This document shows positions 6,656 to 9,443 of a stretch of 9,443 bases of DNA, in pieces. Source of the DNA: Oceanihabitans sp. (GTDB taxonomy: Bacteria; Bacteroidota; Bacteroidia; Flavobacteriales; Flavobacteriaceae). The position numbers were made by a program, and so were the translations under genes. The notes below the pieces were generated by a model. That model searched no databases. It was given only the letters and a program-made list of their open reading frames with translations, and had not been told where the DNA came from. Numbering within the stretch: position 1 is the stretch's first letter; each line of letters begins with the position of its first letter. The stretch is from assembly GCA_018067265.1 (NCBI GenBank), contig JAGPUY010000219.1, forward strand, positions 1 through 9,443, read 5' to 3'.

Positions 6656-6669
6656 GGATAAATTTATCC
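6656..6669. promoter_or_regulatory. Predicted operator of the RIC gene
   Basis: GGATAAATTTATCC is a perfect 14-base palindrome in the 118-base gap before the RIC gene. It shares 12 of 14 bases with the core of the palindrome at 6135-6162. A -7-like TACTTCTC starts at 6686, at exactly the same distance (23.5 bases) from the palindrome centre as in the Rrf2 promoter. The -7 match itself is poor. Confidence 0.68.
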
Positions 6670-6753
6670 GAAATAAAAACTGCCTTACTTCTCTAATGAA
6701 AATAAAACAGATAAAAGGCAAATACTTTTTACCAATATTAAAAGAAACACATT

Positions 6754-7485
6754 ATGGAAACATTACAAAAAAATACCCAAAAACAAATAGGTGCATTTGT
6801 AGCAGATGATTTTAGAACTGCAGCAGTTTTTTCAAAATACAAGATAGATTTCTGCTGTAATGGAAATAGAACTATTGAAGAGGCTTGTGATAAAAAAGGG
6901 ATCGATAGCAATAGGTTAGTCGAAGAATTAGACGCTGTTTTAAACTCGAAAACAGACACATCTATAGATTACAAATCTTGGCCTTTAGATTTACTAGCAG
7001 AATATATTGAAAAGAAACACCATAGATATGTGGAAGAAAAGATCCCTGTATTACGTCAGTTTTTAGATAAACTTTGTCGTGTGCATGGTGCAAATCACCC
7101 AGAACTATTTAAAATAAACGAATTGTTTACGGCTTCTGCTGGCGAATTAACAGCGCACATGAAAAAAGAAGAACTGATTCTCTTCCCTTTTGTAAAAAGA
7201 ATGGTAAAAGCAAAATTAGATCATGTAGCAATACAATCGCCACAATTTGGAACCGTGGAAAACCCAATCGCAATGATGATGCAGGAGCATGATACCGAAG
7301 GAGAACGCTTTAGAGAAATAGCAGTACTTACCGATAATTATACGCCTCCAGCAGATGCTTGTAACACCTATAAAGTAACTTTTGCTATGTTGGATGAATT
7401 TGAAAAAGACTTGCATTTACACATACATTTAGAAAATAATATTTTATTCCCTGAAGCAATAAAACTAGAGCAACAATTTGATTAA
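6754..7485 (+). CDS. ric: Iron-sulfur cluster repair di-iron protein RIC (YtfE/ScdA family)
   Basis: A 243-residue cytosolic protein that repairs Fe-S clusters damaged by nitric oxide or peroxide. The N-terminal ScdA domain (about 1-60) carries the diagnostic DFCCNGNRTIEEAC (32-45) with C34 and C35. The rest is a hemerythrin-like four-helix bundle. Likely di-iron ligands, by comparison with YtfE, are in KKHHRYV (H89/H90), ELTAHMKKEE (H135, E139), MQEHDTEGE (H179) and HLHIHLENNILFPEA (H223, E227). Length is near that of the family (about 220-245). The start ATG fits the conserved N-terminus. The preceding palindrome at 6656 and the adjacent Rrf2 regulator suggest NO-induced expression. A strong terminator follows, so the downstream membrane protein probably has its own promoter or depends on read-through. 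Confidence 0.95.
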   Translation: METLQKNTQKQIGAFVADDFRTAAVFSKYKIDFCCNGNRTIEEACDKKGIDSNRLVEELDAVLNSKTDTSIDYKSWPLDLLAEYIEKKHHRYVEEKIPVLRQFLDKLCRVHGANHPELFKINELFTASAGELTAHMKKEELILFPFVKRMVKAKLDHVAIQSPQFGTVENPIAMMMQEHDTEGERFREIAVLTDNYTPPADACNTYKVTFAMLDEFEKDLHLHIHLENNILFPEAIKLEQQFD

Positions 7486-7511
7486 TAGCAATTTATAATT
7501 TGTAACTTTAG
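7477..7511 (+). promoter_or_regulatory. Possible promoter at the end of the RIC gene
   Basis: TTTG (7477-7480, inside the last RIC codons) and TAACTTTAG (7503-7511) are separated by 22 bases, compatible with Bacteroidota -33/-7 spacing. The -7 differs from TAnnTTTG at the last base. The predicted start would lie at the foot of the terminator hairpin at 7519, so either it drives the 7602 gene through the hairpin, yields a very short RNA, or is a chance match. Confidence 0.25.
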
Positions 7512-7518
7512 TACTTAG

Positions 7519-7560
7519 AAAATCCTGGAACATTTCCCTAAAGATGTTCTGGGATTTTTA
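7519..7560 (+). terminator. Intrinsic terminator after the RIC gene
   Basis: A long stem runs from AAAATCCTGGAACAT (7519-7533) to ATGTTCTGGGATTTT (7544-7558): 15 pairs, including two G-T pairs, around a 10-base loop. The descending arm ends in a T-rich stretch through 7559, which fits a rho-independent terminator. Confidence 0.82.
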
Positions 7561-7601
7561 TTAAAACATACACCTTTACGTAAGCGCTATTTTTTATTAT
7601 A

Positions 7602-8813
7602 ATGCAAAAAAAACTAATTCTTGTTTGTTTAATTAACTTCTTCATTGCAGCCCTAATGGGTTTGGCGCTACGATTTTCGGTAATTGAATCTATTGGTTTA
7701 AATTATCGTTTTTTAACACACGCACATTCGCATGTTGCTATGTTAGGTTGGGTTTATTTAATGTTATTTACACTTATTGTGCATTATTTTGTTCCGGATA
7801 AAAAACCTGTTTACAATCGTTTATTTTGGCTTACGGAATTTGCTGTTATTGGCATGATGATCAGCTTTCCGTTGCAAGGTTATGCTGCAATTTCCATTTC
7901 CTTTTCTACCTTACATATATTCTGTAGTTACTATTTTGCTTATCTCATTTGGAAAAACCATCAAACCGAATCGGTAGTAACCAACAAACTACTTAAGGCT
8001 TCGCTCCTATTTATGGTGCTTTCTACACTTGGTGTTTGGTGTTTGGGACCGGCTGTTTCGATACTCGGACAAGCATCTGCTTTTTACCAAATAGCCATTC
8101 AGTTCTTTTTACATTTTCAGTTTAACGGTTGGTTTTTAATTGCTGTTATTGCTGTGTTTTTCCATTTACTTCAAATTGAAGATTCTAAACTTTTTAGAGT
8201 ATTTTTCAAACTATTAATAGCCTCTACTATTTTAACTTTTGCCTTGCCTATTCAATGGTTTGCACCACATAAAACACTACTATTTATTAATGCGTTTGGT
8301 ATTCTTTTACAACTTGCTAGCCTTTATTTCTTTCTAAAACTTATTAAGCCTAATTTGCTAAAACACACCAAAACACAACCTAAAATAGTACTATATCTAT
8401 ATTTTTTTAGCGTAGTATGTTTTGTATTAAAAACACTTTTGCAGGCATTATCTATTTTTCCGGAGTTTTCACTAGTGGTATTCGAACATCGCAATTTTAT
8501 AATTGGTTTTATCCATTTAATGATGCTTGGTATTATTAGTGGTTTCTTATTTTCGTTTATATTAAACACTCGATTAGTCCGATTTACAAAATCGTTATAT
8601 ATTGGGATTTACAGTTTTCTTTTGGGATTCGTATTAACCGAAATGCTATTACTTATTCAAGGTTGTAAATTTTACTTTGGAGAAGGAATCCTTAATAATT
8701 ACTACATGCTATTATTCTTATTTAGTATTTTATTACCTCTAGGAATTCTTTTTATTTTATTACATATTATTAAAACAAAACAAGATGCAACACAAACCAC
8801 AAAAACGTCATAA
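7602..8813 (+). CDS. Polytopic membrane protein resembling heme-copper oxidase subunit I (NO/O2-related, uncharacterised)
   Basis: A 403-residue very hydrophobic protein with roughly 11-12 membrane helices from residue 5 to 391. The motif LTHAHSHVAMLGWVY (38-52: H40, H42, H44) is like the low-spin-heme histidine segment in helix 2 of CcoN- and NorB-type subunits. Two more suggestive segments are FFLHFQFNGWF (H171) and GFIHLMMLGIISGF (H305, with H296 nearby). The consecutive HH pair that binds CuB in true oxidases and NO reductases is absent, so it may bind heme without being a canonical oxidase. NnrS, a heme/copper membrane protein of NO tolerance, is an alternative relative. It lies between RIC and a hemerythrin-like gene that overlaps its 3' end by 29 bases. 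This context suggests a role in NO or O2 handling, but family assignment and function are tentative. Confidence 0.6.
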   Translation: MQKKLILVCLINFFIAALMGLALRFSVIESIGLNYRFLTHAHSHVAMLGWVYLMLFTLIVHYFVPDKKPVYNRLFWLTEFAVIGMMISFPLQGYAAISISFSTLHIFCSYYFAYLIWKNHQTESVVTNKLLKASLLFMVLSTLGVWCLGPAVSILGQASAFYQIAIQFFLHFQFNGWFLIAVIAVFFHLLQIEDSKLFRVFFKLLIASTILTFALPIQWFAPHKTLLFINAFGILLQLASLYFFLKLIKPNLLKHTKTQPKIVLYLYFFSVVCFVLKTLLQALSIFPEFSLVVFEHRNFIIGFIHLMMLGIISGFLFSFILNTRLVRFTKSLYIGIYSFLLGFVLTEMLLLIQGCKFYFGEGILNNYYMLLFLFSILLPLGILFILLHIIKTKQDATQTTKTS

Positions 8814-9246
8814 AGCATTACAACCATTAAGCAGAGAGCATCATCAAGGTTTATTATTATCCTGGAAAATTAAAACTGGATTTAGTAAGAATATTGCACC
8901 AGAACGCATAAGAACGTACGCCAATTGGTTTTTTAAAACGCACTTGATTCCGCATTTTGAAATGGAAGAAAAGCATATTTTTACTATTCTAGAAGAAGAG
9001 CATGAACTTATAAAAAAGGCTTTAGCAGATCACAAACATATAAAAGGTTTGTTTGCTGAAACCGAAGACGATGCCATAACATTACGTAAAATAGAAGAAG
9101 CTTTAGAACAGCACATCCGGTTTGAAGAACGCGTTTTGTTTCCTGAAATACAGAAATTTGCTACGGAAGCACAAATGCTTCAAATAGAAAAAACACATCA
9201 ACCAGAGGATTTTAAAGATAATCTGGAAGATGTATTTTGGAAGTGA
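8785..9246 (+). CDS. Hemerythrin-like domain protein
   Basis: A 153-residue soluble four-helix-bundle protein with the histidine and acidic pattern of the hemerythrin HHE family: LSREHHQGLLL (H19, H20), KTHLIPHFEMEEKHIF (H53, H57, E61), EEEHELI (H73), ADHKHIKG (H83) and EQHIRFEERVLFPEI (H110, E114). It probably binds a non-heme di-iron centre and may sense or carry O2 or NO, as suggested by its neighbours. The start is ATG 8785: the conserved segment RHKALQPLSREHH begins right after it and the next Met is at residue 60. The gene therefore overlaps the preceding membrane-protein gene by 29 bases in another frame, which points to co-transcription and translational coupling. It is distinct from RIC because it lacks the ScdA domain. 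Confidence 0.88.
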   Translation: MQHKPQKRHKALQPLSREHHQGLLLSWKIKTGFSKNIAPERIRTYANWFFKTHLIPHFEMEEKHIFTILEEEHELIKKALADHKHIKGLFAETEDDAITLRKIEEALEQHIRFEERVLFPEIQKFATEAQMLQIEKTHQPEDFKDNLEDVFWK

Positions 9247-9255
9247 TTCAAATAG

Positions 9256-9288
9256 AAACCTGTCCGGTTTTAAAAACTGGACAGGTTT
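9256..9288. repeat. Intergenic palindromic repeat, copy 3
   Basis: AAACCTGTCC (9256-9265) pairs perfectly with GGACAGGTTT (9279-9288). Pairing continues inward (one G-T pair, then GTTT/AAAC) to a 3-base loop, giving about 15 pairs. The sequence strongly resembles the palindrome at 1331-1363. It lies between convergent genes, so it could help terminate both, although no long T tract follows on either strand. Confidence 0.82.
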
Positions 9289-9325
9289 GAAAAATATTGT
9301 TTGGCGATAAACACGAAACTTTATT

Positions 9326-9443
9326 TTACTCTTTTTTAAATGTTGTTTTAAACAAGCTAGGCTTAACCGTTATCATTAACCAAGCCCAATTGTTCGCATT
9401 ATCCGTATTTCCACCTTTTAAAACTTCCATCGTTTCTGTACCA
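9326..9443 (-). CDS. Unidentified protein, C-terminal 38 residues (partial)
   Basis: Read on the minus strand, an open frame enters at the window edge and ends in TAA (complement of 9326-9328). It gives 38 residues that end in NNWAWLMITVKPSLFKTTF and KKE. No stop interrupts it, and its convergent orientation with a repeat between it and the hemerythrin-like gene fits a real gene end. The fragment alternates hydrophobic and polar residues near WAWLMITV, as in a terminal beta strand, but it is too short for a family assignment. No function is proposed. Confidence 0.55.
   Translation of the reverse strand, partial: GTETMEVLKGGNTDNANNWAWLMITVKPSLFKTTFKKE

Noticed and set aside
7576..7588. TTACGTAA and AGCGCT palindromes before the 7602 gene as an operator
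   Set aside because: They are short, do not match the GGATAAATyTATCy core or an FNR-type TTGA-N6-TCAA box, and do not recur in the window.
7602..8813. Functional NO reductase or terminal oxidase
   Set aside because: The consecutive His pair for the metal next to the active heme is missing, so catalysis of that kind cannot be claimed.

Overview
This AT-rich window looks like chromosomal DNA from a flavobacterium (Bacteroidota, probably Flavobacteriaceae). The evidence is a cbb3 oxidase operon with a single-heme CcoP, weak or absent Shine-Dalgarno sequences, a perfect TAnnTTTG -7 promoter element before the Rrf2 gene, and small intergenic palindromes of a kind common in flavobacterial genomes. 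Genes are close-packed, all but one lie on the plus strand, and no intergenic stretch exceeds about 130 bases. There are no RNA genes, IS elements or CRISPR arrays.

Region 1 (1-4083) is the end of a cbb3-type cytochrome c oxidase operon: the C-terminus of CcoO (usually fused to CcoN in this phylum), CcoQ, CcoP, CcoG, CcoH and a TauE/SafE-like membrane protein with HCxGMCG and LPCG motifs. A terminator-like hairpin overlaps the last stop codon. The first three genes encode structural subunits. The last three are probably assembly and copper-handling factors. The gaps on both sides of ccoG carry palindromes.

Region 2 (4084-6125) holds a group II PLP-dependent amino-acid decarboxylase of unknown substrate and a stand-alone two-CBS-domain protein, followed by a strong intrinsic terminator.

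Region 3 (6126-9246) reads as a nitric-oxide/iron-sulfur stress module. It contains an Rrf2/NsrR-like regulator with three cluster-ligand cysteines, a RIC (YtfE/ScdA) di-iron cluster-repair protein, a 403-residue polytopic membrane protein resembling a reduced heme-copper oxidase subunit I, and a hemerythrin-like protein whose gene overlaps it. Matching palindromes with the core GGATAAATyTATCy precede the Rrf2 gene and the RIC gene. They lie at the same distance from the (real or candidate) -7 elements, which suggests autoregulation plus control of RIC.

Region 4 (9247-9443) holds a third copy of the palindromic repeat and the 3' end of an unidentified convergent minus-strand gene. The most promising novelty is Region 3: an operator pair plus an undescribed-looking membrane heme protein candidate flanked by two di-iron proteins.
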